64,000 nt of DNA from Amarolinea aalborgensis (lineage in GTDB: Bacteria; Chloroflexota; Anaerolineae; SSC4; Amarolineaceae). Shown one piece after another: positions 42,134 to 49,927 of the stretch. Within the stretch, counting starts at the first letter, position 1, and each line of letters begins with the position of its first letter. Made by a program: the position numbers and the translations under genes. The notes under the pieces are model-generated. The model was not told the origin of the DNA, did not search any database, and was given only the letters and a program-made list of their open reading frames with translations. Where the stretch lies: contig NZ_UETR01000005.1 of the NCBI RefSeq assembly GCF_900491745.1, positions 310,001-374,000 of the forward strand. Reading direction: 5' to 3'.

Positions 42134-45004
42134 ATGCGTTTGTTTTCGTCCATCCGGCGTCGGCCACATGTGGCGGCCCTGGCGTTATTCTCCATGCTTA
42201 CCCTGGCCCTGACCTATCCCCTGGTCACGCATTTGACGACGCATGCGCCGGGCAGCGCTACCTGGGCTTTCGATGAATACACCTTCTTGTGGAGCGCCTG
42301 GTGGTTCAAAACCGCGGCGCTGAATCTGCACAGCAGCCCGCTGCACACCAACCTGCTCTTTTATCCGCTTGGCCTGGATTTGATCCTCTACACCTACAAC
42401 TTGTTTCATGCCGTGCTGGGCCTGCCCTTGCAGTTGGCGGTCAACGTACCTTTTGCCAGCAACCTGATGCTTTGGTTTGCCACCATCATGAGCGGCTACG
42501 GCGCCTTCCTTTTGACGCGCTGGCTGCTGCGGCCCGCCGGCAAACGCGAGCTCGCGCCGCTATTCCCCGCGCTGCTGGCCGGGCTGATTTACGCGTTTGG
42601 CGCCAATCGCGCCATTTACCAGGCCCTCGGTCATTACAACATCGCCAGCGTGCAGTGGCTGCCGTTTGCCCTGCTCTATTTTCTCAAGGCGGGTCGGGCC
42701 AACGGGCGCGCAGCCTGGCGCCCAGCCGCGCTGGCCGGCCTCTTTACCGGTTTCCTCCTGCTCACCGACATGACCTTTGCGGTCTTCCTGGCGCTGGCGC
42801 TGCTGACCCTGCTGCCGCTTCAACCGCGGCCAAACGGGGCGCCGGCCGCACGCGTCGCCCGCCTGGGGCAGCAGATGGCGCGGCTGGCCGTGGCTGGCGC
42901 GGTCGCTGCGCTGGTCAGCGGCTACCTGCTCGTACCCACCGTGCGCGAGATGGCCGGCGGCCGCTACGGCCTGGAAGGCTGGGGCGATGCGCTCAAGCTC
43001 TCCAACGACCTGGCGAGCTTCGTCACGCCCGTGGCGCTGCATCCCCTGCTGGGGCAGGATTGGCCGCTTGCGCTGCGCGCGGCCGAAACCGGCAGCGCAC
43101 GCTTCAGCGACGTCAACACCGGCTTCGTGGGATTTGTCACCCTGGCGTTGGCGCTCGTGGCTGCGCTGACCGCGTGGCGAGGGGGACGCGACGGCTCGAC
43201 TGCGGTTCGACAGGCTCACCGCACGGGGCCTGAGTTTGTCGAAGGCACGGGGCCTGAGCTTGTCGAAGGCACGGGGCCTGAGTTTGTCGAAGGCCGCGCC
43301 TGGACGGCGTTGGCCGCACTCAGCGCGCTGCTCTCACTAGGCCCGCTGCTGCAAATCAACGGCCAGTGGCGCTTTGCCCTGGACAACCTGCTGCCGGAGG
43401 GCGTCACCTTCCCGCTGCCATTCGCCCTGCTGCACTACCTGCCGTTCATCAACGCCAACCGCACGCCCAACCGCTTCAGCATCCCGCTCATGCTGGCGCT
43501 GGCCGTGCTGGCGGCTGTGGGCAGTCAGCAGCTGCGCGCGCGCATCGCTGGCTGGCGGTCAGGCCAGGCTCTGACCGTCGGTCTGAGTGGGCTGCTGGCG
43601 GCCGCGGTGCTCTTTGAACACCTGGCCTGGCCCCTGCCCTTGACCGACGCGCGGCCGCCGACCGTATACAGCCAACTGGCGCAGGAGCCAGGCCCATACG
43701 CGGTGCTCTCGCTGCCGCTGGGTTGGCGCAACGGCTTTCGCGTCTTTGGCTCCGAAGATACGCGCGTGCAGTGGTATCAGCATGTCCACGGTCAACCGAT
43801 CATCGGCGGCAACGCGGTGCGCAATCCGCCCTTCAAGTTCGACTATTTCGAGCGCCTGCCGCTCTTCCAGGCGTTGACCGGCCTGGAGATGTATCAAGCG
43901 CCTGCACCCGCACTGGATCAGGCTGCCCGCAGCCAGGCCGCGGCCTTGATGACCCTGCTCGATGTGCGTTACCTGGTGGTCAACCCGCCCGTGGCAGGGC
44001 GCTATCCGTATGCAGACACCTGGCAGACGACGCGTGACTATGCTCTGCAAGTGCTTCCGGTTGACCCCCAACCCCTGTTCGAGGCCGACGGCGTGCAGGT
44101 TTACAGGGTGCAGGCGCCGCCTCCGCCGCTGCCTTTTGTACTCGATTTTGGCCGCCAGGACACCCTGCCCTACCGCGGCGATCACTGGGATGTGGATGAA
44201 GCCGATCTGGCGGGCGCCAGCGCCGTGTGGATGACCGGCCGCCAGACCGAGCTCTTCCTGCCGGTGCAGCCGCAGCCCGGTCAGAACTTCAAACTGACGC
44301 TGCGCGTCACGCCCTACAGTTACCCTGGCGGCCCTGCGCAAACGCTGGCCGTGGACTGGAACGGCTATTCCCTGGGGCAGCATGAGTTAAGCCCTGGCTG
44401 GCAGGAAATCACCTTCGAAGCGCCCGCGGCCGCGGTGCGCCGCGGCCCTAACACCATCAGCCTGCGCAGCGGCTGGACGCAGGCCCCGCGCGATGCGCAG
44501 CCGGAAACGGCCTTGATCGGCGCGACCGGCGTACGCGCGCCAGTCATTATCGAGGTGCATGCTTTCAGCGAGGCGTTCATCACCCTCACCACCGCGAAGG
44601 GACAGCGCGTGGATGCCTCGGCTGGCCGCCGCGGGGTCAACCTGGCGATCCTAGACGAAAAAACAGGCGCGCTGCTCGATACGCGCGGCTTCGACACGGC
44701 CGCCAACGAATTTGAGGCTGAGGCGCTGGCCGCTTACCTGGCGCAGGCGCCGGCCGGCCGCGTGATTGTGGTCGCCACCAAAGGGGATGCCACGCAGCAT
44801 TTGACGGCCGGCGCGCGCACGGCCTTGGAACGCCTGGGCTTGGCAACCAATCTGGCGGCAGGCTCTAGTTTCGCCGCAGTTGGCGTGCAAGGCGCGGGGA
44901 ATGGCGCGGCCGCGCAGGCGATTGCCCCGAGCGACGCGTATCTCAGAGTAGGCGGCGATGCCCGGCCCCTGGCCCTGGCCGTGGATTGGGTGCGCGTCGA
45001 GTGA
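42134..45004 (+). CDS. GT-C-like membrane protein ending in a FAM3/ILEI-like domain
   Basis: 956 residues from the ATG at 42134 (GCGAGGCAGCT upstream). It opens with a helix LALFSMLTLALTYPLVTHL and the loop FDEYTFLWSAWWFKTAALNL, followed by about ten membrane helices, a GT-C-like layout. A periplasmic region follows. The last 140 residues contain RRGVNLAILDEKTGALLD, then TRGFDTAANEFEAEALAAYL, then GRVIVVATKGDAT and ALERLGLATN, the pattern of the FAM3/ILEI (PANDER, GG) domain found in metazoan secreted proteins and POMGNT1. Residues encoded at 43221-43292 are a triple TGPE(F/L)VEG repeat from a small DNA repeat. It is probably a transferase acting on surface polysaccharide. Confidence 0.7.
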   Translation: MRLFSSIRRRPHVAALALFSMLTLALTYPLVTHLTTHAPGSATWAFDEYTFLWSAWWFKTAALNLHSSPLHTNLLFYPLGLDLILYTYNLFHAVLGLPLQLAVNVPFASNLMLWFATIMSGYGAFLLTRWLLRPAGKRELAPLFPALLAGLIYAFGANRAIYQALGHYNIASVQWLPFALLYFLKAGRANGRAAWRPAALAGLFTGFLLLTDMTFAVFLALALLTLLPLQPRPNGAPAARVARLGQQMARLAVAGAVAALVSGYLLVPTVREMAGGRYGLEGWGDALKLSNDLASFVTPVALHPLLGQDWPLALRAAETGSARFSDVNTGFVGFVTLALALVAALTAWRGGRDGSTAVRQAHRTGPEFVEGTGPELVEGTGPEFVEGRAWTALAALSALLSLGPLLQINGQWRFALDNLLPEGVTFPLPFALLHYLPFINANRTPNRFSIPLMLALAVLAAVGSQQLRARIAGWRSGQALTVGLSGLLAAAVLFEHLAWPLPLTDARPPTVYSQLAQEPGPYAVLSLPLGWRNGFRVFGSEDTRVQWYQHVHGQPIIGGNAVRNPPFKFDYFERLPLFQALTGLEMYQAPAPALDQAARSQAAALMTLLDVRYLVVNPPVAGRYPYADTWQTTRDYALQVLPVDPQPLFEADGVQVYRVQAPPPPLPFVLDFGRQDTLPYRGDHWDVDEADLAGASAVWMTGRQTELFLPVQPQPGQNFKLTLRVTPYSYPGGPAQTLAVDWNGYSLGQHELSPGWQEITFEAPAAAVRRGPNTISLRSGWTQAPRDAQPETALIGATGVRAPVIIEVHAFSEAFITLTTAKGQRVDASAGRRGVNLAILDEKTGALLDTRGFDTAANEFEAEALAAYLAQAPAGRVIVVATKGDATQHLTAGARTALERLGLATNLAAGSSFAAVGVQGAGNGAAAQAIAPSDAYLRVGGDARPLALAVDWVRVE
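43205..43292 (+). repeat. Triple 24-bp in-frame repeat with palindromic half-site
   Basis: Three tandem 24-bp units beginning GCACGGGGCCTGAG at 43221, 43245 and 43269 differ by one base and encode TGPE(F/L)VEG three times. Just upstream, TTCGACAGGCTCA (43206-43218) is an imperfect reverse complement of the TGAGTTTGTCGAA in each unit, so the array is built from a REP-like palindrome. It lies inside a coding gene in a cytoplasmic or loop region. Confidence 0.85.
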
Positions 45005-45368
45005 AGCCAGAGTGCATTTCAAATTGGGGGCGTAGCCCCGCAGGGGCTTGCACCTCGTAGCCGGATGGCCTTTGGCCTCCGGCGGGGTTGCACTGGATGG
45101 CGTGCGCGCAACCAACGCCGCCCGACCGTGAACGGATCGGGCTACGAGGTGCAAGGCCCTATCGGGCCTGACAGCCTGGGAAAGGCTCGCATCTTATAGC
45201 GGGCGCATTTCAGTTTCGCGGTGCAGCCCACGCAGGTTAGGCTTGGTAGTGGTTGCAGCGATCGTTCGGCTGAGCTCACGACGAAGCCTCAATCGCCCAA
45301 CATGCCCCCAGTTTGAAATGCACCCGTGAAGCCAGAGGGACGAGGAAAGAAGAAAGGCTGACCTGATT
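45005..45368. other. Intergenic region occupied by a MITE-like element
   Basis: The 364 bases between two GT-C genes consist almost wholly of the inverted-end element described separately, plus about 30 bases before the next start (GAGGGACGAGGAAAG, then AAAGG). No open frame of interest lies here. Confidence 0.7.
45013..45325. mobile_element. MITE-like element with inverted ends and 12-bp direct duplication
   Basis: Ends TGCATTTCAAATTGGGGGC (from 45013) and the reverse complement GGGTGCATTTCAAACTGGGG (from 45325) are inverted copies with a single mismatch or indel. The 12-bp sequence GTGAAGCCAGAG occurs exactly at both flanks (45001-45012 and 45326-45337), as a target duplication would. A second nested inverted pair (GGGCTTGCACCTCGTAGCC near 45045-45062, and its near complement at 45140-45160) and a third end-like copy (GGGCGCATTTCAG near 45200) lie inside. 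It has no transposase gene, so it would be mobilised in trans. Confidence 0.7.
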
Positions 45369-47783
45369 GTGGAAACGGCGGCGAACAACCGACAGAAGCT
45401 GAAGCCCAGGCTCTCAGCGCAGATGGCGCTGGCGCTGGCGCTGATGGTCGGCGGCTGGGTTCTGTACGGGGCAACGATGGCGCCAGGGCTGCTTTTTGGC
45501 GATTCCGGTGAACTGCAGTTTGCCCTGCCCATCGGCGGCCTCATTCATCCGACAGGGTATCCGCTGTATGGCCTCCTGGGCTGGCTGTGGACGCAGGCGA
45601 CCTTTTGGTGGCCTGAACCCGCGACGCGGGTCAACGCCTTTTCTGTGCTGTGGGGCGGCATCGCGCTTGGCTTCTTCTTCCTGGTGACGCAGCATCTCTT
45701 GGTGCGGGTCCTCCCCAAGCAGAGTGATATGAGCCGTCAGGTCTGCGGCCTGATGGCTGCGCTGCTGCTGGCGGTTTCACCCACCTGGTGGTCGCAGGCA
45801 ACCATTGCCGAAGTCTACACACTCAATGCCGCGCTCATGCTGGCCGTCTTTTACCTGCTGCTGCGATGGGCCGCGGCCCATCGAGCCGCCGAGACAGGCG
45901 CCGGGCGCTGGCTAAACGCCGCGGCCGTCATGTTCGGCTTCAGCCTGACGCATCATCAAACCACAGTGCTGTTGGTCCCAGCCTTCGTTCTCTTCATCCT
46001 GCGTGTGCAACCCGGCCTGGCCCTGCAGCTGCGTCGCCTGCTGATCCTCCTCGTGTGCGCGGGGCTGCCGCTGCTTCTGTATCTGACGATTCCCTGGCGT
46101 GCGCTGCACACCCCCTACGCCCGATTGGAACTAAGCGAGGGCAATGTGCTGCAGCTCTACGAAGGCGGGGTTAGCGGTTTTGTGCAATGGGCCACCGGCG
46201 TGCGTTTCGCCGGTTCGCTGCGCAGCGTGCAGGCTGCGCTGGCGCAGGCGCCGCAGGCGCTGACCTGGGCCAGGCTGCAGTTCGGCGTCGTAGGCCTGGC
46301 GTTAGCGGCCCTGGGCGCACTGCACCTGCTTCTACGCCAACGCCGCGGTATGTTGACCCTGACCGGCGCAGCGCTGCTGGCCTTGCTCGGCTTCAATCTC
46401 TTTTATGGCATTGGCGACATTGCCGTCATGTACATCCCAGTCTATATGCTGCTGGGGCTGTGGTTGGCGACCGGCCTGGCCGCGCTGGTGCAGGTCGGCG
46501 ACCGGCTGGCGCGCGGCCGGGATTGGAATCTTTCCCTGCTTATCCCGGCCGCCCTGCTCATTTGGCCGCTCGTATGGTTGCTCTGGCGTTTTCCGATGTA
46601 TGATCTGAGTCAGCACAACACCGCCGCGGCGTTTTGGGAGCAGATTTTCAGCCAACCAATCCCAGCGAACGCCATTTTGGTCAGCAATGATCGCGACGAA
46701 ATGATGCCGCTCTGGTACTACCAATTGGTGCGGCGGGAACATCAAGGTCTGACTGGCCTCTTCCCCCTGATTGTGACCGATGCGGGGTTCAACAACGTGG
46801 TGCGCGTCGTCGAAAGCGCGCTTAGCCTGGGCGGCGGGCGCCCGGTCATCCTCGTCAAGCCAATGCCCGGGCTTGATGTCAAATTCGATCTGACAGCCAC
46901 CGGTCAAGTCGTGCGCGTCAACGGCCCTGCAGTCACCCGAACGCCAGAACGGCCGCTGAATGTCAGGTTGGGCGAGGTGCTGCGCTTGACCGGTTACGGC
47001 ACCGACCCCACCAGTCAACTGCGGCCTGGCGGCGCGCTGCGAGTCACGCTCTACTGGCAGCCGCAGCAGGCGCTCGATGCCGACTATACCGGCTTCGTGC
47101 AACTTCTCGACGCGTCAGGAGCCAAGGTGGCGCAGGGCAATGATCATCTAGCCGGCGGCCTTTACTACCCAACAAGCCTATGGCGTCCAGGCGAGATTCT
47201 GCGCGATGTCTTCACGATGACGCTGCCATCCACGCTGCAGCCTGGCGCGTACACCCTCCTGACAGGCATGTATCGCAGGGACCAGGCGAGCGGAGAGATT
47301 CAACCGTTGGCGGCGTCGCTGGCCATGGGCAAAATCGGCCTGTTGCCCGATGTCGCGCGGGCCGTGACGCCGGTCGAACGGCCGTTGAACGTGGAATTAG
47401 GCGATTCTATCCTGCTGTTAGGATATTCGCTGCGCCGTTCAGACACGGCCCTGGAGGTCATCCTGCAGTGGCAAACGGCGCGCTATATCAACGCCGACTA
47501 CACGGTATTTGTGCATCTCCTCGATCCCGCACGCGCGATCGTGGCTCAACACGATGGAGAGCCGGCGGAAGGGTTGGCGCCCACCTCGATCTGGGTCCCT
47601 GGGCAGCCGATCCGCGACGAACACCGCTTGCTGCTGCCGTCCAACATGGCGCCGGGCACCTACACGCTGGTATGCGGTATGTATGATCCAGTCACGCGCG
47701 ACCGTCTGGCTGTCACCGGTGGGCCGATGTCGCAGCAAGGCGACAGCCTGTTCTTGGAGGAGGTCACCTTCTTCACACGTTAA
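45369..47783 (+). CDS. DUF2723-type GT-C-like membrane protein with two beta-sandwich modules
   Basis: 804 residues from a GTG at 45369. The first loop LLFGDSGELQFALPIGGLIH, then PTGYPLYGLLGWLW, is the DUF2723 signature (predicted protein O-mannosyltransferase-like). About 10-11 helices follow. At the C terminus two modules repeat: FVQLLDASGAKVAQGNDHLA with YPTSLWRPGEILRDVF and LTGMYRR, then FVHLLDPARAIVAQHDGEPA with PTSIWVPGQPIRDEH and VCGMYDP. These match the module in the 34415 and 36847 genes. The upstream region was reshaped by the MITE insertion, so its original promoter may be displaced. Confidence 0.77.
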   Translation: METAANNRQKLKPRLSAQMALALALMVGGWVLYGATMAPGLLFGDSGELQFALPIGGLIHPTGYPLYGLLGWLWTQATFWWPEPATRVNAFSVLWGGIALGFFFLVTQHLLVRVLPKQSDMSRQVCGLMAALLLAVSPTWWSQATIAEVYTLNAALMLAVFYLLLRWAAAHRAAETGAGRWLNAAAVMFGFSLTHHQTTVLLVPAFVLFILRVQPGLALQLRRLLILLVCAGLPLLLYLTIPWRALHTPYARLELSEGNVLQLYEGGVSGFVQWATGVRFAGSLRSVQAALAQAPQALTWARLQFGVVGLALAALGALHLLLRQRRGMLTLTGAALLALLGFNLFYGIGDIAVMYIPVYMLLGLWLATGLAALVQVGDRLARGRDWNLSLLIPAALLIWPLVWLLWRFPMYDLSQHNTAAAFWEQIFSQPIPANAILVSNDRDEMMPLWYYQLVRREHQGLTGLFPLIVTDAGFNNVVRVVESALSLGGGRPVILVKPMPGLDVKFDLTATGQVVRVNGPAVTRTPERPLNVRLGEVLRLTGYGTDPTSQLRPGGALRVTLYWQPQQALDADYTGFVQLLDASGAKVAQGNDHLAGGLYYPTSLWRPGEILRDVFTMTLPSTLQPGAYTLLTGMYRRDQASGEIQPLAASLAMGKIGLLPDVARAVTPVERPLNVELGDSILLLGYSLRRSDTALEVILQWQTARYINADYTVFVHLLDPARAIVAQHDGEPAEGLAPTSIWVPGQPIRDEHRLLLPSNMAPGTYTLVCGMYDPVTRDRLAVTGGPMSQQGDSLFLEEVTFFTR

Positions 47784-47811
47784 GCAGACCGAACCCGTCG
47801 CTGCGCAGTCG

Positions 47812-47834
47812 GCGCAGGATGCCTGCGCCGTTGC
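47812..47834. repeat. Short inverted repeat after the GT-C gene
   Basis: GGCGCAGG / CCTGCGCC with a 3-base loop, located about 30 bases after the stop of the DUF2723-type gene. There is no T run behind it, so terminator activity is doubtful. Confidence 0.3.
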
Positions 47835-47862
47835 ACAAGAACAACAAAGGCCGCGAGCTTGT

Positions 47863-47890
47863 TGCGCAACGCGTCATCAAATGTTATAAT
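47863..47890 (+). promoter_or_regulatory. Promoter of etfBA
   Basis: TTGCGC (47863-47868), 16 bases, TATAAT (47885-47890). The -10 is perfect and the -35 weak. Start near 47897, giving a leader of about 150 bases to the etfB ATG. Confidence 0.6.
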
Positions 47891-48048
47891 GCGTGTGTAT
47901 GATTTTTCTCATGGCGCGCAGCCGCAATACGGTTAAACTTCTGAAGGCGCTGGCATGAGCGACGCCAGGCGACGTTGAGGGTTTCGATTTCCAACATAAA
48001 TTCAGTGCTGACCTTTCCCCCGCCCAGTGAAGTGAAAGGAAGAGGTGT

Positions 48049-48843
48049 ATGAAGATTGTTGTTTGCGTCAAACAGACGCCTGACACAGCAGAATTGCCCA
48101 AGGTAGACTTGGCGCGCGCCAAGTCAGGCGAGCTGGGGGTGACCATGGTGGTCAACCCCTGGGATGAGTTTGCCCTGGAAGAAGGCATTCGTCTGAGTGA
48201 GCGCTTCAAGGCTGATGTCACGGCCGTCAGCATTGGCCCAGCCCAAGCGATCGAAGCGCTGCGCACGGCAATCGCCATGGGCATTGCCAATGCGGTATTG
48301 CTCAGCGATGGCGCGTTCAAGGATGGCGACGCGTGGGCCACCGCGCGTGTGTTAGCGGGCGCGATCAAGAAGAGCGGCGCGGCCGATGTGGTGATCACCG
48401 GCAAACAGGCCGTGGATGGCAACAGCGGCCTGGTGTCCGTAGGCCTTTCCCGCCTCTTGGGCGCCAGCTATCTGAGCGGCGTCACGAAGGTGGTGGATAT
48501 CAGCGGCGGCAAGATCACCGTTGAGCGCGGCATGGAAGAAGGCAAAGAGACCGTCACGGCCACCCTGCCGGCGGTCATCTCCGTGGCGCGCGAGATCAAC
48601 GAGCCGCGCTACCCCAGCTTCATGGGCATCCGCAAGGCATCGAAGGCCGCCGTTCCGACGTGGGCCGCTGGCGACCTGGGTCTCAGCGCAAGCCAGGTTG
48701 GCAAGGCTGGTTCCGTCATGGATTGGGTGGATATGCGCAAGCCGCCCGCGCGCGCGACCAAGTGCGAGATGATCAAGGCCGACAGTGTGGAGCAGCAAGC
48801 CTCCATCCTCATGGATCGGCTGTTAGCCGATAAGGTACTTTAG
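48049..48843 (+). CDS. etfB: Electron transfer flavoprotein beta subunit
   Basis: 264 residues. Motifs KIVVCVKQTPDTAELPKVD, VVNPWDEFALEEGIRLSERF and VITGKQAVDGNSGLVSVGL identify EtfB, the smaller ETF subunit that binds the AMP or second nucleotide. It passes electrons from acyl-CoA and other flavin dehydrogenases to quinone. No dehydrogenase or ETF:quinone oxidoreductase is adjacent. The ribosome binding site GGAAGAGGTGT precedes the ATG. Confidence 0.95.
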   Translation: MKIVVCVKQTPDTAELPKVDLARAKSGELGVTMVVNPWDEFALEEGIRLSERFKADVTAVSIGPAQAIEALRTAIAMGIANAVLLSDGAFKDGDAWATARVLAGAIKKSGAADVVITGKQAVDGNSGLVSVGLSRLLGASYLSGVTKVVDISGGKITVERGMEEGKETVTATLPAVISVAREINEPRYPSFMGIRKASKAAVPTWAAGDLGLSASQVGKAGSVMDWVDMRKPPARATKCEMIKADSVEQQASILMDRLLADKVL

Positions 48844-48862
48844 GGAAGGAGGACACACACCA

Positions 48863-49840
48863 ATGTCAGTTCTTATTTGGGTCGAACAATTCGACGGCAA
48901 ACCAACCAGCAGTTCCTGGGAGATTCTAGGCAAGGCGCGTCAGTTGGCCGATGAGCTCAAGGTCACGACCGGCGCCATCGTCCTGGGCAGCGGTATAGAT
49001 GCCATTGTCGCGGCAGCCATCAGCTACGGGGCAGACACGGTCTACGCGTGTGATGACCCCAGCCTGAAATCCTTCCGCCTCAATCCGTATACCGAAGTGA
49101 TCAAGAAGGTCATCGGCGACGCCAAGCCATCTATCGTCCTCTTCCCGGCCAGCATGCGCGGCCGCGATCTCAGCGGCGCAGTCGCCTGCGATCTCAACAC
49201 AGGCGTGGCTGCGGACGTGCTCGATCTTTCGCTGCGCGACGGCCGCCTGTTGGCCACGCGACCGATCTACTCCGGCAACATCCTGGTGGATGTGGTCAGC
49301 AAGGCTGATCCGCAGATTGCCAGTGTGCGCAACCGCGCGTTCCCCGCGCCAGATGCCAATCCGGGCCGGGCAGGCAACGTGGTCAAGGTCACGCCGGCGC
49401 TGGCTGAAGGACAGGCCGGGGCCGTCGTGAACAGCTTCGAGGTGGTTGGCGGCGGCGAAGTGAGCCTGGGTGATGCCCGCATCATCGTCTCCGGCGGTCG
49501 CGGCGTCAAGGGGCCGGAAGGCTTTGCGCCCATCAAGGCGCTGGCCGATGCGCTAGGCGGCGCGATGGGCGCCAGCCGCGCTGCGGTGGACGCGGGCTGG
49601 ATTCCGTACAAGCACCAGGTCGGCCAGACTGGCAAGACCGTGCGCCCTGATCTGTATGTGGCGTGCGGCATTTCAGGCGCCATTCAGCACCTGGCCGGCA
49701 TGGGATCGTCCAAGGTCATCGTCGCGATCAATAAGGACCCGGAAGCGCCCATCTTCGGCATTGCCAACTATGGTATCGTCGGCGACCTGTTTGCCGTGGT
49801 GCCGGCGCTGACGGCTGAAGCGAAGAAACGCCTGGGCTAG
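48863..49840 (+). CDS. etfA: Electron transfer flavoprotein alpha subunit
   Basis: 325 residues, starting 20 bases after etfB behind GGAAGGAGG. The conserved C-terminal FAD domain is clear: IIVSGGRGVKGPEGFAPIKA, LGGAMGASRAAVDAGW, HQVGQTGKTVRPDLYVACGI, and SGAIQHLAGM with VAINKDPEAPIF. It forms the FAD-binding heterodimer with EtfB. Length and motif order are standard. Confidence 0.96.
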   Translation: MSVLIWVEQFDGKPTSSSWEILGKARQLADELKVTTGAIVLGSGIDAIVAAAISYGADTVYACDDPSLKSFRLNPYTEVIKKVIGDAKPSIVLFPASMRGRDLSGAVACDLNTGVAADVLDLSLRDGRLLATRPIYSGNILVDVVSKADPQIASVRNRAFPAPDANPGRAGNVVKVTPALAEGQAGAVVNSFEVVGGGEVSLGDARIIVSGGRGVKGPEGFAPIKALADALGGAMGASRAAVDAGWIPYKHQVGQTGKTVRPDLYVACGISGAIQHLAGMGSSKVIVAINKDPEAPIFGIANYGIVGDLFAVVPALTAEAKKRLG

Positions 49841-49873
49841 CCAATTCCGTTAGCTGGGGAGAAATGCAATAAA

Positions 49874-49910
49874 AAAAGAACCGGGTTTCTGACGAAATCC
49901 GGTTCTTTTT
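49874..49910. terminator. Bidirectional terminator between etfA and the PpiC gene
   Basis: Stem of about 17 pairs: AAAAAGAACCGG with GTTTC, loop TGAC, then GAAAT with CCGGTTCTTTTT, with one G-U pair. Each arm ends in an A or T run, so it can stop both the plus-strand etfBA transcript and the minus-strand foldase transcript. Confidence 0.9.
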
Positions 49911-49927
49911 CAATCCGTGGCGCAAAA

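Noticed and set aside
43221..43292. Triple 24-bp repeat as a CRISPR remnant
   Set aside because: Units are contiguous without spacers and in frame within a coding gene.
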